DNA of 64,000 bases from Streptomyces soli (GTDB lineage: Bacteria; Actinomycetota; Actinomycetes; Streptomycetales; Streptomycetaceae), in the NCBI RefSeq assembly GCF_003999195.1, contig NZ_RJVR01000285.1:1-64000 (forward strand). The letters run 5' to 3'. Numbering within the stretch: position 1 is the first letter of the stretch; each line of letters begins with the position of its first letter. The translations under genes were made by a program, and so were the position numbers. Below are positions 1 to 7,911 of the stretch, one piece after another. The notes beneath the pieces are model-generated. The model ran no database searches, was not told where the DNA came from, and saw only the letters and a list, made by a program, of their open reading frames with translations.

Positions 1-183
1 AGCAGGCATGATGGGACAGCGGGCACGGACCCTCCTGTGACTACGAAGCGTGAAGAACTCCATAGTCGCCAGGTTCGTGCCCGCGCCTATCAACACCCTT
101 GCCTGCAAGTCGACTTCGGACACCTATCCTCGGTCGCTCTAAACGATCACGTTCGGAAAGCGGATGGCTTCTTAGCCAACAAG

Positions 184-760
184 GTGTTCAAACCGCTGCG
201 CAGCCCGTCGATGACCTCGTCGGCGCCTGCGGCATGCGCCGCGGCGAGCACCGCGGCATCCCCGTCCTCGGTGGCCTGGCCGAGGGTGATGTTCTCCCTC
301 GCTGACAGGGGCCAGTTCGCGTAGGACTGCGGTACGACGGCGACACGCTCCCAGGTGGCATGCGCGTCCAGGTCTCTGGTGTCGGTGCCGTCCCAGGTGA
401 CGGCTCCTCCCTGATCGGGAAGGTAGAGAGCCGACAGGATCTTGCTGAGGGTGGTCTTGCCGGAGCCGTTCTCGCCCACCAGTGCGACGACTTCGCCGCG
501 CCGGACCTCCAGGGAGACGTCGTTGAGGGCAGGGCGGTCGGCGCTCGGGTACTGGAAGGTGATGTTCTCGGCGCGTACGAGAGTGGGCGCGGCCGGCGTC
601 CCGGGGCCGCGGTCGATGCGGTGGCCGCCGGCTTCGTCGATGAAGTCCGCCCAGTCGTCCAAGTACATGCCGGTACGGAAGAGTTGGGCTCCGTAGCCGA
701 CGATCCCGTCCAGTCCTGCGCTGACGCGGCCCAGGGCGAGGAACGCGGTGCCGAGGGCGG
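184..760 (-). pseudogene. ABC exporter fragment (end of membrane domain plus most of the ATPase domain)
   Basis: Remnant of an ABC exporter of the fused membrane-ATPase type. Read on the minus strand, the fragment begins in what looks like the last membrane helix, then shows a Walker A (GENGSGKTTLSK) and a Q-loop region (VVPQSYANWPL). It loses homology near base 184, before the LSGGQ signature and Walker B would appear. It therefore lacks its start, most of the membrane domain and the catalytic end of the ATPase, and is almost certainly non-functional. Its upstream end abuts an unrelated transporter fragment on the other strand at about 757-763, which looks like a recombination scar. Bases 1-183 beyond it show nothing I recognise. 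Confidence 0.75.
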
Positions 761-762
761 AT

Positions 763-1153
763 CACGCCCTGCCTGACGCTGGCGGCCGTCGTCTACGCCC
801 CGGCGGCCTTCCTGACCAGGCCGGCCACCATGCCGTCGGGCGAGGTCCTGGCAGCCCTCGCCGGCCTGGGAGTGGTCTGCACCGCGATCGCGTTCGTGGC
901 CTTCCTGGAGCTGATCAAGGATATCGGCCCGACCCGGGCCGGCGTGATCACCTACGTCAACCCGGCGGTCGCCGTCGCCGCGGGCACCCTCTTCCTGGAC
1001 GAGGAGCTGACCCTCGGCATCGGCGTCGCCTTCACCCTGATCCTGGTGGGCTCGGTGCTGGCGACGGCCGCGGCGCCGAAGCGGGACGCCCGCCGGGTAC
1101 CATGGTCGACACGGCAGACAAGCCGGGCGGACGGCCGCGTGGAGTCCCCCTAA
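763..1153 (+). pseudogene. EamA/DMT-family transporter, C-terminal fragment
   Basis: The frame gives four hydrophobic segments typical of the second half of an EamA (drug/metabolite transporter) permease. These include a conserved-looking stretch (GPTRAGVITYVNPAVAV) and a closing helix. Family members are about 290-310 aa; only about 130 codons remain and no start codon or first half is present. The frame continues into the first 40 bases of the RNase P RNA gene, so the C-terminal tail is probably not native either, unless the original gene really overlapped rnpB. The left end meets the ABC fragment directly. Confidence 0.7.
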
Positions 1154-1525
1154 TGGGGAGCTCCCCGAGGAACGTCCGGGCTCCACAGGGCAGGGTGGTG
1201 GCTAACGGCCACCCGGGGTGACCCGCGGGACAGTGCCACAGAAAGCAAACCGCCGGGGACCTCGGTCCTCGGTAAGGGTGAAACGGTGGTGTAAGAGACC
1301 ACCAGTGCCTGGGGTGATTCAGGCAGCTAGGTAAACCCCACCCGGAGCAAGGTCAAGAGGGAGCACCTCGGTGCTCCTGCGCGGACGATCGAGGGCTGCC
1401 CGCCCGAGTCCGCGGGTAAACCGCACGAGGCCGGTGGCAACACCGGCCCTAGATGGATGGCCGTCGCCCCGGCTCCCGCGAGGGAACCGGGGAACAGAAC
1501 CCGGCGTACAGCCCGACTCGTCTGC
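1114..1525 (+). ncRNA. rnpB: RNase P RNA, bacterial class A
   Basis: Catalytic RNA of ribonuclease P, which removes the 5' leader from precursor tRNAs. The universally conserved P4-side element is present at about 1163-1190 (GAGGAACGTCCGGGCTCC), followed by the ACAGAAA/CAAACCGCC core near 1236-1253. The 3' element (ACAGAACCCGGCGTACAG) lies at about 1494-1511. The ends pair as helix P1: bases 1114-1128 match 1511-1525 with two mismatches. The length of about 410 nt is normal for actinomycetes. It is a single-copy housekeeping gene, so it marks chromosomal DNA at the left edge of the biosynthetic cluster. Confidence 0.93.
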
Positions 1526-1526
1526 C

Positions 1527-1547
1527 GCCCGCATCGCCGCTGCGGGC
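1527..1547 (+). terminator. Hairpin after rnpB
   Basis: GCCCGCA (1527-1533) pairs perfectly with TGCGGGC (1541-1547) around a 7-nt loop, immediately after the P1 helix of rnpB. No T-tract follows, as is usual in Streptomyces. It probably ends or trims the RNase P transcript. Confidence 0.5.
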
Positions 1548-1606
1548 GATGACCTCACCGGGATCTCCACTGCTGAGTGAAGAGATCGTGGACGTACGGT
1601 AAGGCA

Positions 1607-1632
1607 GAATACGTACCTACCGGTTTTCTTCT
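1607..1632. promoter_or_regulatory. ARE-like operator upstream of the HAD-SDR pair
   Basis: AT-rich element whose core (ACCTACCGGTTTTCTTCTCA) matches 18 of 20 positions of the element in front of the afsA homologue at about 7207-7226. Such elements bind ArpA/ScbR-type butyrolactone receptors. It lies about 190 bp upstream of the HAD gene. The shared operator suggests common control of this operon and the butyrolactone synthase. Confidence 0.6.
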
Positions 1633-1824
1633 CAGCCAAGGCCAGGTCAAAGTACGTTAAAAAGCTCGGAGTCCGGCATTCCGAATATGGGGAAATGGTG
1701 ATGCGTCTTGCGGCTGCTCCCATGATTCTCGAAGGCTTGGCCAAGCAGCCGTCGCAGCAGCGATATCGCTCCTGAAGATGTTCGTCCACTCCCCGAGTCC
1801 GCCGAGCAGAACGAAAGAGGGGGG

Positions 1825-2580
1825 ATGGACGTGTCCACCGCCTTGAAGCACCTGCGTCTCGCGGCCGTCAACATCGACGGCGTCCTGCTCAACGACACCT
1901 TCAGTCCGGTGATCCGCGAGATGGTGATCGACCACGGCGGCGACTACACCTCCGAGGTCGAGTACGCACTCTTCTCCCAGCCGCAACTCGCCGCCGCCGC
2001 AGTCTTCGCCGAGGTGACGAAGACGGAAGTGACTCCTCGTCAACTGGTGGCCGACTACCTCGCCCGGCGGGAAGAGTACGTGGCACGACATCCGGTGCGT
2101 GTCCTCGACGGCGCGGGCGATCTGCTGCGGCTCCTGCGCCGCCTGGGCCTCCAGGTGGTGTGTTACGGCGGTTTGGACCGATCCCATTTCGACCGCCACC
2201 TCGACGAGTTCACCGACCTCTTCGACCCTCCCGGCTACGTGTGCACGGACGGCTTTCGCCCGGGCATCCACGAAATCATCCGCGACGTCTTCGGACTCGA
2301 GTACGACAGAGCGGTCTTCATCGACGACGTGGCGAAGGTGGCCGAGGTCGCTCGGTCCCTGGGAGTGCCGTTCATCGGGCATCCCAACACCGAGGCCCAG
2401 TACCAGCGGAGCCTCATGACCCGGGCGGGCGTACGGCACGTGGTCCGCGCCCTGAGCGACATCGACGAGGACCTCCTGCGAACCCTGGACCACGAGGCGT
2501 CGACCGGCGTCGTGTGGGACACCACCGAGTCCCCCGCACACGCCGGGACGCGACAGGAAGGAGTGAGCAATGAGCGATGA
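1825..2580 (+). CDS. HAD-superfamily protein, probably butyrolactone-pathway associated
   Basis: 251 aa with a haloacid-dehalogenase fold. Motif I is at residues 16-18 and motif IV is FIDD at about residue 165. Motif I reads N-I-D-G where phosphatases of this superfamily have D-x-D-G, so the usual aspartate nucleophile is Asn16. The protein may be a non-phosphatase HAD or a degenerate enzyme. It starts at an ATG directly after a G-rich ribosome site and overlaps the following SDR by 11 bp, so the two are translated as a pair. An ARE-like operator nearly identical to that of the afsA homologue stands upstream. I infer a role in making or modifying the butyrolactone signal; HAD phosphatase activity is known in such pathways, but the Asn makes the reaction uncertain. 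Confidence 0.75.
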   Translation: MDVSTALKHLRLAAVNIDGVLLNDTFSPVIREMVIDHGGDYTSEVEYALFSQPQLAAAAVFAEVTKTEVTPRQLVADYLARREEYVARHPVRVLDGAGDLLRLLRRLGLQVVCYGGLDRSHFDRHLDEFTDLFDPPGYVCTDGFRPGIHEIIRDVFGLEYDRAVFIDDVAKVAEVARSLGVPFIGHPNTEAQYQRSLMTRAGVRHVVRALSDIDEDLLRTLDHEASTGVVWDTTESPAHAGTRQEGVSNER

Positions 2581-3340
2581 ACGGGGGCCGTTGGCCGGGA
2601 AGATCATCCTCATCACGGGAGCCAGCAGCGGCATCGGCGCAGCGGCGGCCCGCGTCTTTACCCGGCAGGGAGCCGGCGTGGTCCTCGCGGCACGCCGCGA
2701 AGCCCGCCTGCGCGACCTCGTGGACGAGCTGCGGGACATGGGCGCCACGGCAAGCTTCTTCACCGCCGATGTCTCCGACCCCGCCGACGCCCGGGCGATG
2801 GTCGAATGCGCGGTCTCACGGCACGGCAGGCTGGACGCCGCCTTCAACAACGCGGGCACAGGTATCGAGAAGACCCCGCTGCACCTCACCGACGACGAGG
2901 CCTACAAGCGGGTCATGGACGTCAACGTGACCGGTGTCTGGAACTGTCTGCGACATGAGATCACGGCCATGCTGCCGACCGGGGGCGGCTCCATCGTCAA
3001 TACCAGCAGTGTCGGGGGACTCGTCGCCACGTCGGTCGCGGCCCCGTACATCGCCTCGAAGCACGCCGTCGTCGGGCTGACCAAAGCCGCCGCCGTCGAG
3101 TACGCGGAGCACGGGATCCGGGTCAACGCGATTGCTCCGGGCCTGACACGCTCCGAGCTGGTGGACCAATGGTTCACGCTGCACCCCGAGGCCGAGCAGA
3201 GAGCCTTCCGCTCCGCTCCGCAGCAACGTGCGGCGGAACCCGAGGAGGTGGCTGAGGCAGCGGCGTGGCTGTGCAGCGACCGGGCCTCGTTCGTCACCGG
3301 ATCCTGCCTCGCTGTGGACGGCGGGCGAACCGCTTGGTAG
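2570..3340 (+). CDS. Short-chain dehydrogenase/reductase
   Basis: 256-aa classical SDR. It has the NAD(P)-binding GASSGIG motif near residue 18, NNAG near residue 90, and a catalytic Ser...Tyr-x3-Lys set (YIASK) near residues 160-164. The C-terminal half ends with the usual TGS..VDGG segment. The start overlaps the HAD gene (ATG inside its last codons), implying coupled translation. SDRs of this kind reduce the 6-keto group of A-factor-type butyrolactones in other streptomycetes. Given the shared operator with the afsA homologue, that is the likeliest job here, although a polyketide ketone could also be the substrate. Confidence 0.8.
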   Translation: MSDERGPLAGKIILITGASSGIGAAAARVFTRQGAGVVLAARREARLRDLVDELRDMGATASFFTADVSDPADARAMVECAVSRHGRLDAAFNNAGTGIEKTPLHLTDDEAYKRVMDVNVTGVWNCLRHEITAMLPTGGGSIVNTSSVGGLVATSVAAPYIASKHAVVGLTKAAAVEYAEHGIRVNAIAPGLTRSELVDQWFTLHPEAEQRAFRSAPQQRAAEPEEVAEAAAWLCSDRASFVTGSCLAVDGGRTAW

Positions 3341-3433
3341 AAGTTCCGTACTCCTGCGAGGCAGGCCGCGAATCCGCACGAACGGCACAAGGGTCGGTGG
3401 AAGATCCCGCCTCGGAGAGAGTAGTCGTGCGCT

Positions 3434-3460
3434 AAAGTACGTCCCATTCGGTTTTGTTCT
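3434..3460. promoter_or_regulatory. ARE-like operator before the first TetR gene
   Basis: AAAGTACGTCCCATTCGG followed by TTTTGTTCT resembles the ARE half-site pattern. It ends 16 bp before the TetR start, where autorepression sites of butyrolactone receptors are commonly found. Confidence 0.5.
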
Positions 3461-3476
3461 GTCTCTGGGGGGTTCC

Positions 3477-4142
3477 GTGGCTCAGCAGGAGCGCGGTCTA
3501 CGGACCCGCCGTGCCGTCCTCGAGGCAGCAGCGGCCGTCTTCGCCGAGCGCGGTTACGCGGCAGCCACGATCAATGAGATCCACAGCCGCGCCAACGTGA
3601 CCAAGGGCGCCCTGTACTTCCACTTCGATTCCAAGGCGGCCCTCGCCCAAGGCGTGCTCGAGGCGCAGATCAGCAGTGAGTACCACCTGCCCCGCGAACT
3701 CAAGCTGCAGGAATGGGTGGACGCGGGCCTGACGCTCGCCGCGCGGCTGCCGCGGGAACCTCTGCTCCTCGCCGGCGTCCGGCTCTCCGCGGACCTCCAG
3801 GGCCGTGATGTCTTCGGCAGTGCCTGGCCCGCCTGGACGGACCTCACGACGCAGTTCCTCTCCGAGGCCAAGGCGAGGGGCGAGGTCCTCCCGCACGTCG
3901 TGCCGGAAAGGACGGCCACGGTCTTCCTCGGTGCCTGGATCGGCGTCCAGTTCGTCTCGCAGGCCGCGTCCGACTGGGCCGATCTGAGCCTGCGCATGTC
4001 CGAGCTGTTCGACCACATCCTTCCGGCCATCACCGCCCCCGCCGTGCTGGTGCGGCTCGACACCGCCCCTGATCGGGGAGCCCGTGTCATGGCGGAGGCC
4101 AAGGCCTTGTCGGTGACGGCCGAAACCGGAGCCGACGTCTGA
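3477..4142 (+). CDS. TetR-family gamma-butyrolactone receptor
   Basis: 221 aa, the normal size for ArpA/ScbR receptors. The N-terminal TetR helix-turn-helix ends with the family hallmark TKGALYFHF at residues 42-50. The C-terminal ligand domain contains tryptophans (SAWPAWTDL) in the region where receptors of this type have the Trp needed for ligand binding. GTG at 3477 is chosen because it directly precedes the conserved AQQERG...TRR start. An ARE-like element overlaps its promoter region, which suggests autorepression. With the second TetR and an AfsA homologue nearby it probably senses the butyrolactone and releases the SARP genes. Confidence 0.85.
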   Translation: MAQQERGLRTRRAVLEAAAAVFAERGYAAATINEIHSRANVTKGALYFHFDSKAALAQGVLEAQISSEYHLPRELKLQEWVDAGLTLAARLPREPLLLAGVRLSADLQGRDVFGSAWPAWTDLTTQFLSEAKARGEVLPHVVPERTATVFLGAWIGVQFVSQAASDWADLSLRMSELFDHILPAITAPAVLVRLDTAPDRGARVMAEAKALSVTAETGADV

Positions 4143-4282
4143 CGTCTCCCCGTGGCGGGAGTACGACGCACGGCCGACGGTTTGTTTTCAACGCGCGCTG
4201 ATTGAGCCGAAGCGCCACGCGGGTCCCTCCGTATCCCCTCCATCTCTGTTCAATCCCCTGTCCAGTTTCACTGAAGCACTTT

Positions 4283-4308
4283 CAAAACCGTCGCAACGGT
4301 TTGCTAAC
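4283..4308. promoter_or_regulatory. ARE-like operator before the second TetR gene
   Basis: Nearly palindromic element: AAAACCGT and ACGGTTTGC flank a CGCA centre. It lies about 85 bp upstream of the second TetR start. It belongs to the AAACCG..CGGTTTG subgroup also found at 4981, 5149 and 7515. Confidence 0.6.
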
Positions 4309-4390
4309 TTGGCCGCGAGCAGCAGGTGAGCTGAGGGGTGGACGAGGTGGTCGCGCCGGCCGTCGTCGTCAGATGTCAGTGGAGGCTTGG

Positions 4391-4981
4391 ATGACCAAGC
4401 AGGAACGGGCGATCCAGACCCGGGAAGCATTGCGGCAGGCCGCAGCGGAGATCTTCACGCGAGAGGGCTTTCCACGCGCCTCGCTTCCCTCGATCAGTCA
4501 TGCGGCCGGGGTGAGCAAGGGGGCCCTCTACTTTCACTTCCACAGCAAGGACGACCTCGCCACGGCGATAGAGGAAGAGGCCGAGGCGCGGGTGGAACTC
4601 ATCCTGCAGCGCCTTCAGGCGCGGGAAGGGGTGACCTCACTGCAAACCGTCGTCGACGCCACCTACGCCCTCATGAAGAGCGTCGCGACCGACGCCGTCG
4701 TGCGCGCGGGCTTCCGGCTGGGCACGGAGGTCGCCCGGGAGAGCAGTGTCGATCTGTGGGGGCGTTGGCAGGCGTGGGTGCACGCCATGTTGTCGCGGGC
4801 CGAGGAATCGGCCGAGCTCGCGCCCGGAGTCTCGCGGAGTGCGGCGGGCGCGGTGATCGTGATCGCGGTGGCCGGAATGGAAGTGCTCGCGTCGAAGAAT
4901 GCGGAGTGGATGACTCCGGAACACCTGAACCTGCTCTGGGAGGTGCTGCTGCCTCAGCTAGAAGCATGTCCAGTCGCATGA
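4391..4981 (+). CDS. TetR-family regulator, ArpA-like (receptor or pseudo-receptor)
   Basis: 196 aa. The DNA-binding helix-turn-helix carries the butyrolactone-receptor signature SKGALYFHFHSK at about residues 39-50, close to that of the TetR 250 bp upstream. ATG 4391 is preferred because GGAGG lies five bases before it; an in-frame ATG at 4373 is possible. Paired receptor genes are common in such clusters. One usually binds the butyrolactone, and the other (a pseudo-receptor) binds no butyrolactone or binds the antibiotic. Which of the two this is cannot be read from sequence. It is flanked by ARE-like sites upstream (4283) and downstream (4981), the latter facing the SARP gene. Confidence 0.85.
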   Translation: MTKQERAIQTREALRQAAAEIFTREGFPRASLPSISHAAGVSKGALYFHFHSKDDLATAIEEEAEARVELILQRLQAREGVTSLQTVVDATYALMKSVATDAVVRAGFRLGTEVARESSVDLWGRWQAWVHAMLSRAEESAELAPGVSRSAAGAVIVIAVAGMEVLASKNAEWMTPEHLNLLWEVLLPQLEACPVA

Positions 4982-5005
4982 GAAACCCATCCGTTTGGTT
5001 TTTAA
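4981..5005. promoter_or_regulatory. ARE-like operator between TetR2 and SARP1 (distal)
   Basis: AGAAACCCATCCGTTTGG followed by TTTTTAA overlaps the stop codon of the second TetR and lies about 235 bp upstream of the SARP start. It matches the AAACCG/CGTTTGGTTTTT pattern of the other elements. Confidence 0.5.
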
Positions 5006-5148
5006 TGGTGCGGCAAATTAATCTATGCCAAGTCATTGCCGCGGGTCTGCGTCCTCAATCGCATGGGGGTTTCCTCCGCATTTAGGTAGGTCAGTGGCAT
5101 GACCCGCCTGGTTCCGCCCGGAGAATGCGGCCTCCGTGATCTTCCGTT

Positions 5149-5176
5149 GACAAACCGTCCGCAATGTTTTTTAATG
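5149..5176. promoter_or_regulatory. ARE-like operator before SARP1 (proximal)
   Basis: GACAAACCGTCCGCAATG followed by TTTTTTAATG lies 63 bp upstream of the SARP start, a position that would block its promoter. With the element at 4981 it suggests receptor control of this activator. Confidence 0.55.
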
Positions 5177-5238
5177 AGCCGGTCACTGGGGACCCGTGGT
5201 TCAACGGGTGACCGCATAGCCGGCAGCGACAGGGGGAC

Positions 5239-6078
5239 ATGGCGGTGCACATAGGAATATTGGGGACATTGGCGGTATCGGTGAACGGGGTCTCGATCAC
5301 GCCAACCGCACCCAAAGCGCGGCAGGTTCTCGCCCTCCTGGCCGTGCGTGCGGACCAAGTGGTTCCCGTGGACGCGTTGATCGAGGAGCTGTGGGACGCG
5401 GGCCCCCCGCGAAGCGCCCGGACCACGGTCCAGACGTACGTCCTTCAACTCCGCGAGCTGATCACGACAGCGCTGGAGAAGTCGGGGGAGGGTGAGGGGC
5501 CCACCGCCAAGGACGTCCTGATGACCCTCCCGGGCGGTTACCTCCTTCACAGCGGCGACGGCACCAGCGACATCCGTGAGTTCGAGCGACTGTCCGAGGT
5601 GGGGTACAGGGCCATGGAGGCCGGTGACTTCACGGAGGCGGCACGGTACCTGCGGGAAGCGCTCGCTCTGTGGAGCGGTCCCGCACTCGTCGACGTGCAG
5701 GCCGGCAAGCAGCTGGAGACCGAGATCAAGCGGCTGGAAGAAACGCGGCTGTGTGCGCTGGACCAGCGCATCGAGGCCGAACTGCGCCTGGGGCAGCACC
5801 GGTCCCTGCTCGCCGAACTGACCGTGTTGATCAGGCGCTACCCCACCCACGAGACGCTCTGCGGCCAGTACATGCTGGCCCTGCACCGATCCGGCCGCCG
5901 GGGTGAGGCGCTCGACGCCTATCAGCGGTTGCGCAACACCCTGGTGCGGAGCAAGGGGCTGGAGCCCTCCGCCTGGCTGCGGAAACTGCAGCGCTCCATC
6001 CTGTCGGCCGGCGAGAACGGCAACCAGGCGGTGCCTGCCGAGGAGCGCAAGGGTTTCCGGCTCAGCACGGCCTGCTAG
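5239..6078 (+). CDS. SARP-family transcriptional activator (1)
   Basis: 279-aa Streptomyces antibiotic regulatory protein. Residues about 1-100 form the OmpR-type winged-helix DNA-binding domain. The rest is the bacterial transcriptional activation domain of helical repeats (for example LSEVGYRAMEAGDF and the ALDAYQRLRNTLV region). The size matches ActII-ORF4/RedD-type activators without an ATPase domain. ATG 5239 follows an AGGGGG ribosome site. I see no TTA codon, so no direct bldA dependence. SARPs bind heptamer direct repeats spaced about 11 bp, and such repeats occur before several operons here. Two ARE-like elements stand upstream. Confidence 0.93.
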   Translation: MAVHIGILGTLAVSVNGVSITPTAPKARQVLALLAVRADQVVPVDALIEELWDAGPPRSARTTVQTYVLQLRELITTALEKSGEGEGPTAKDVLMTLPGGYLLHSGDGTSDIREFERLSEVGYRAMEAGDFTEAARYLREALALWSGPALVDVQAGKQLETEIKRLEETRLCALDQRIEAELRLGQHRSLLAELTVLIRRYPTHETLCGQYMLALHRSGRRGEALDAYQRLRNTLVRSKGLEPSAWLRKLQRSILSAGENGNQAVPAEERKGFRLSTAC

Positions 6079-6122
6079 ATCGTTGAAGACCTCGGCGCCC
6101 GGGCGTCGAGCGAGCGGCCCGT

Positions 6123-6155
6123 GGCCCCTGCCGGATGATGCTGCCGGCAGGGGCC
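6123..6155. terminator. Bidirectional terminator between SARP1 and the afsA homologue
   Basis: GGCCCCTGCCGG (6123-6134) pairs perfectly with CCGGCAGGGGCC (6144-6155) around a 9-nt loop, between two convergent genes. Confidence 0.75.
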
Positions 6156-6211
6156 TCTGCTGTCCCCGCGTCCCGCCGAGGGGGCGCGGGGGCCGTGCCG
6201 GGATGCCCGGC

Positions 6212-7153
6212 TCACGCGCAGTGGAGCGGGCCGGTCAGCAGGGACGTGAAGACCTGCCGACCGTCCTGATGCCCCGTCACCTCGATGGCTGCCAGGTCCG
6301 GTTCCTGTGATTCGGCGGGTGTCGCCTCGATGACGCACGCCTCGTCGAACTCCGCGTAGCGGTGGAACACGGTGGAGATCGCGGAGGGCGTGATCGTGTA
6401 CGGGCGCATGAGCCCGCACGCGGCCTGCCGGGCCGCCTCCAGGAGGACCATCCCCGGGTAGTGGTCCCCCTCGTGGTCGAACAGGACCGGATGGTCCGGA
6501 TCCGGCTCCAGCAGCCAGCGGTTGGGCTGCCCGGTGGGCGAGAGCACCACGTCCTCCGGCCGGTCGCGTCCAACGGTGGCCGGTGGCATCGTGGCGCGCG
6601 GCAGGCCACGCCGGCCGCTCAGGGCGCAGCCGAGGCGATCGCCGCGCAGCCGCCGGTAGACGGCGGCCGAGATGCAGGTGAACCGGCCGCCGCCGACGGC
6701 GACAACGGTGCCGCCGCGCCGTATGGACAGCTCCATGCGGAACCCGGTGGCCCTGCCACCCCGCAGGGTGACGTCCGTGCACACGGCGCTCAGCTCGATG
6801 TCGGTGGGAGTGGAGCCGATGTGCAGCTGATCGGGCTCGGTGCTGAACCAGAGGTCCGACATGACGAAGTGATGCCCCAGCGGTACTCCCAGTTCGGCGT
6901 GGGCCAGGAACAGGCCGGCCTGGCGGAACGTCTCGGCGGTCAGCAGCGGGTCGTGACGGCTGCCGTCCGCGGCCCGGAAGAAGGTGTGCGCCCGCGGCCA
7001 CTGGCCGAAGAGCGAGAAGTGGCCCTCGCTCTGCCTCGTGCACCTGGTGAGGAACACCTCGGCCAGGCTCGCGCGGTGGACGTACTCCTTCGGCACCGTG
7101 GTGGTCAGCCCGGAAACGTCAGGTGCCGGAACATGGGTATGCAGCGAAGCCAT
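6212..7153 (-). CDS. AfsA-type gamma-butyrolactone synthase
   Basis: 313 aa, with two A-factor biosynthesis hotdog repeats. The first begins near residue 20 with VPKEYVHRASLAEVFLT and the second covers about residues 180-300. AfsA joins a beta-ketoacyl group from ACP to dihydroxyacetone phosphate, the first committed step to A-factor-type signals. The ATG is preceded by GGGGGATCGAG. An ARE-like operator lies about 50 bp upstream, so the synthase is probably under receptor control. The neighbouring HAD and SDR genes share that operator type and may supply later steps. Confidence 0.92.
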   Translation of the reverse strand: MASLHTHVPAPDVSGLTTTVPKEYVHRASLAEVFLTRCTRQSEGHFSLFGQWPRAHTFFRAADGSRHDPLLTAETFRQAGLFLAHAELGVPLGHHFVMSDLWFSTEPDQLHIGSTPTDIELSAVCTDVTLRGGRATGFRMELSIRRGGTVVAVGGGRFTCISAAVYRRLRGDRLGCALSGRRGLPRATMPPATVGRDRPEDVVLSPTGQPNRWLLEPDPDHPVLFDHEGDHYPGMVLLEAARQAACGLMRPYTITPSAISTVFHRYAEFDEACVIEATPAESQEPDLAAIEVTGHQDGRQVFTSLLTGPLHCA

Positions 7154-7195
7154 CTCGATCCCCCGTTGAGTGCGCTGAATGCGTGTCCGAACGCA

Positions 7196-7223
7196 TAAGT
7201 TACGGACCTACCGGTTTGGTTCT
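7196..7223. promoter_or_regulatory. ARE-like operator before the afsA homologue
   Basis: The core ACCTACCGGTTTGGTTCTCA differs at only two positions from the element before the HAD gene at 1614-1633. It sits about 45 bp upstream of the afsA-like start. Confidence 0.65.
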
Positions 7224-7514
7224 CAATTGCGGCCTGGCAAAGGAACGGTCAAGCGTTCGGATTCCGTGGTCCGTATGCGGCGCCTCGGGCGGCACGGCTC
7301 CGGCATCGGGTGATGTCGGCCGACGGGCAGCGAAAGGCCCCCTTTCCGCTGGGTTCACGGGAAGCCGATCGTGTGAAGTGCGCGCCGCTCCGGCCCAGTT
7401 GGCCGGGAGGATGCGCCGGTCGCCGGGGATCTTCCCGGGGCCGATGGGGAACCGGTGGCCGGCCGGTCACCCGTGTTGCATGGAATCCCGGGGGCGAAGG
7501 CGTCGATCGACAGC

Positions 7515-7543
7515 GTTAAAAACCGCATGGTTCGTTTGTAATG
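7515..7543. promoter_or_regulatory. ARE-like operator upstream of SARP2
   Basis: TTAAAAACCGCATGG followed by TTCGTTTGTAATG is a near-palindromic AAAACCG/GGTTCGTTT element about 370 bp before the second SARP gene. Confidence 0.55.
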
Positions 7544-7911
7544 AGGTTTTCACTTGCCACCGCGGTGAGAAATTCGACGACCGCCTCGGCGGAGGCGGGT
7601 GGAATGGGGGTGGACATTCAGGTACCGGGGCCCTGGAGCGCGAGAGAAGAAGGAGCGCTCGTCGATTCGAGTCGCGGAAGGTGTCCGCCGTGCCGGGGCC
7701 CGTGCGCCGGGGGGCGGCGCTCCCCGGCCGGCGGCGTCGCTCGCGGGACGCTATACCGCCACCCTGCCGCCGTTCTGAAGCGGCCGGAAGTCCGCTTGAC
7801 GAGGGCTCAAGGAACCGCGCGTGGCCGATCCCCGGCCGTTACGGTGCAGCAGTACACCCGCTCCTCGAACACATGCTCGGGGAGAAGTAGACGCGAAGGG
7901 GGATCGGATAC

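Larger units (their letters stand above)
7154..7911. other. 758-bp regulatory intergenic region between the afsA homologue and SARP2
   Basis: No coding potential I trust: the open frames here have no ribosome site or recognisable protein. It contains two ARE-like elements (7196-7223 and 7515-7543) and AT-rich stretches that contrast with the neighbouring genes. It should hold the divergent promoters of the butyrolactone synthase and the second SARP. Confidence 0.6.

Noticed and set aside
1-183. Possible tRNA or attachment site at the extreme left end.
   Set aside because: No cloverleaf, no T-loop consensus and no matching direct repeat elsewhere in the window could be found by eye.
1319-1789. 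Minus-strand open frame of 156 codons across the RNase P RNA gene.
   Set aside because: It lies over rnpB and the ARE-like region, has no ribosome site and resembles no protein.
3228-3476. Longer N terminus for the first TetR protein.
   Set aside because: The extension is read inside the SDR gene; receptor homologues begin at the GTG at 3477.
7123-7890. 255-codon plus-strand frame between the afsA homologue and SARP2.
   Set aside because: It starts inside the afsA homologue, has low-complexity Arg/Gly content, no ribosome site and covers two operator-like sites.
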